This document shows positions 63,390 to 64,000 of a DNA stretch of 64,000 nt, in pieces (position 1 is the first letter of the stretch; each line of letters opens with the position of its first letter). A program made the position numbers and the translations under genes. The stretch covers positions 1,674,001-1,738,000 of the forward strand of contig JAXGYO010000002.1 in the NCBI GenBank assembly GCA_040772225.1, read 5' to 3'. Below the pieces are notes generated by a model. It had not been told where the DNA came from, ran no database searches, and worked only from the letters and a program-made list of their open reading frames with translations. This DNA is from JAAYED01 sp040772225 (GTDB lineage: Bacteria > Chloroflexota > Anaerolineae > UBA1429).

Positions 63390-64000
63390 AGCTGGGCTCC
63401 TTCACAGTACGTAGAGCTTTCCGGCTGGCGGTGCGCGGCGCTACCGGCATCTCGCCAAGCCTTCCCACCACGGCCTCGCCTCCGTAGGGTGTCCACACGG
63501 CGTCAACATCTTTCTCAACCAGGTGGATAGGGGCGATCTCTGATGACACATAAAGAATCGAGCCGGCGGTGGCCGCAACCAGGGGACGCAGCCGGATGCG
63601 ATCGCCGAGACCGATCATCTCGCCTGTCCTGCCGATGATGACGGTAAAAGGCCCATTCATGAGCAAGGGCGCATACGTCTGACGGATCGCCCGGTAGAGG
63701 TGTTGCTCTCTCTCTGGCAGCATCTCGATCTCGGACCAGAGAGGGCTGGCCATCACCAGCGACGCCTGTTGCGGCGTGAGGCCGTGGCGGCGCATCAGCA
63801 GGTCGCAGGCATAGGCCATGACCTCGGTATCGGTGCGCATGGTGCAGTGATAGCCCTTCATCTCGAGATACCGCCGGTTGGTGCCATAGGATGAGATCTC
63901 ACCGTTGTGCACAACCGACCAGTCCAGCAGGCCAAAGGGATGGGCGCCTCCCCACCAACCGGGCGTGTTGGTCGGGAAACGGTTGTGAGCGGTCCACATG
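63382..64000 (-). CDS. Glutamate synthase amidotransferase (class II) domain subunit, 5' end beyond the window
   Basis: The open frame runs to the right edge; about 205 C-terminal residues are present. TAHNRFPTNT and HPFGLLDWSVVHNGEISSYGTNRRYLEM are hallmarks of the class II (Ntn-type) glutamine amidotransferase domain of GltB, and TDTEVMAYACDLLMRRHG and MNGPFTVIIGRTGEMIGLGDRIRLRPLV follow as expected. The N-terminal nucleophile Cys lies off the window. It would release ammonia from glutamine for glutamate synthesis. It is translationally coupled to the GXGXG gene. Confidence 0.9.
   Translation of the reverse strand, partial: MWTAHNRFPTNTPGWWGGAHPFGLLDWSVVHNGEISSYGTNRRYLEMKGYHCTMRTDTEVMAYACDLLMRRHGLTPQQASLVMASPLWSEIEMLPEREQHLYRAIRQTYAPLLMNGPFTVIIGRTGEMIGLGDRIRLRPLVAATAGSILYVSSEIAPIHLVEKDVDAVWTPYGGEAVVGRLGEMPVAPRTASRKALRTVKEPSYG

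Overview
The window reads as a chromosomal segment of a GC-rich, free-living bacterium, most likely a member of the Chloroflexota (Anaerolineae-like). This assignment is inferred from gene content, not from a marker-gene search. The supporting traits are Thr/Pro-rich extracellular linkers after single membrane anchors, a DHH-CBS-nucleotidyltransferase fusion, a glutamate synthase split into single-domain genes, PucR next to glnA, a DUF3494 ice-binding protein, PAC2 and HerA-like proteins, and tRNA genes without encoded CCA. Many promoters fit the sigma70 consensus, often TTGAC(A/G)-16 to 18 nt-TATAAT or TATACT. No rRNA, CRISPR array, transposase or integrase was seen.

Layout. 1-11950: core DNA/RNA metabolism with a partial Lhr-type helicase, a divergent HerA/DUF853 ATPase, a PAC2 protein, an anchored clan GH-A glycosidase, a tRNA nucleotidyltransferase fusion, and rpiA with an AIR-synthase-like gene. 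12124-18636: a CHAT-protease/AAA ATPase fusion, a small membrane protein, and a three-gene complex-I-like membrane module whose proton-channel residues look lost. 18655-24030 (minus): yebC-ruvC-ruvA, ftsK and an S1-domain protein. 24394-29905: tRNA-Pro and tRNA-Gly, an anchored OB-fold-like protein, an SDR, a frameshifted YbaY-like gene, a lone receiver and a NarL-type two-component pair.

30219-35696 is a run of small, mostly membrane or envelope stress proteins (CsbD, GlsB/YeaQ, YggT, YtxH, Lmo0937-like and unknowns) around an ice-binding protein with a C-terminal wall-sorting-like signal. It is followed by a candidate structured non-coding RNA. 36149-45336 is a carbohydrate catabolism cluster: sulfatase-fold protein, DUF1932-type dehydrogenase, sugar-type MFS transporter, GH3, GH30 and an enolase-superfamily dehydratase. 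45462-52950 holds a coiled-coil protein, two further MFS transporters, a zinc-ribbon protein, an iron-type alcohol dehydrogenase, and an ECF sigma/anti-sigma pair. The sigma gene and the neighbouring secreted-protein gene share a nearly identical promoter motif, which suggests a small autoregulated regulon.

53111-64000: tRNA-Val, an unusual M23 peptidase/glycosidase fusion, then a minus-strand nitrogen operon read right to left: glutamate synthase amidotransferase domain (partial), glutamate synthase GXGXG domain, carA, carB, pucR, glnA. Two near-perfect palindromes with centres 42 bp apart lie between pucR and glnA and are probable PucR operators. The genes here would make glutamine and glutamate and use glutamine nitrogen for carbamoyl phosphate.
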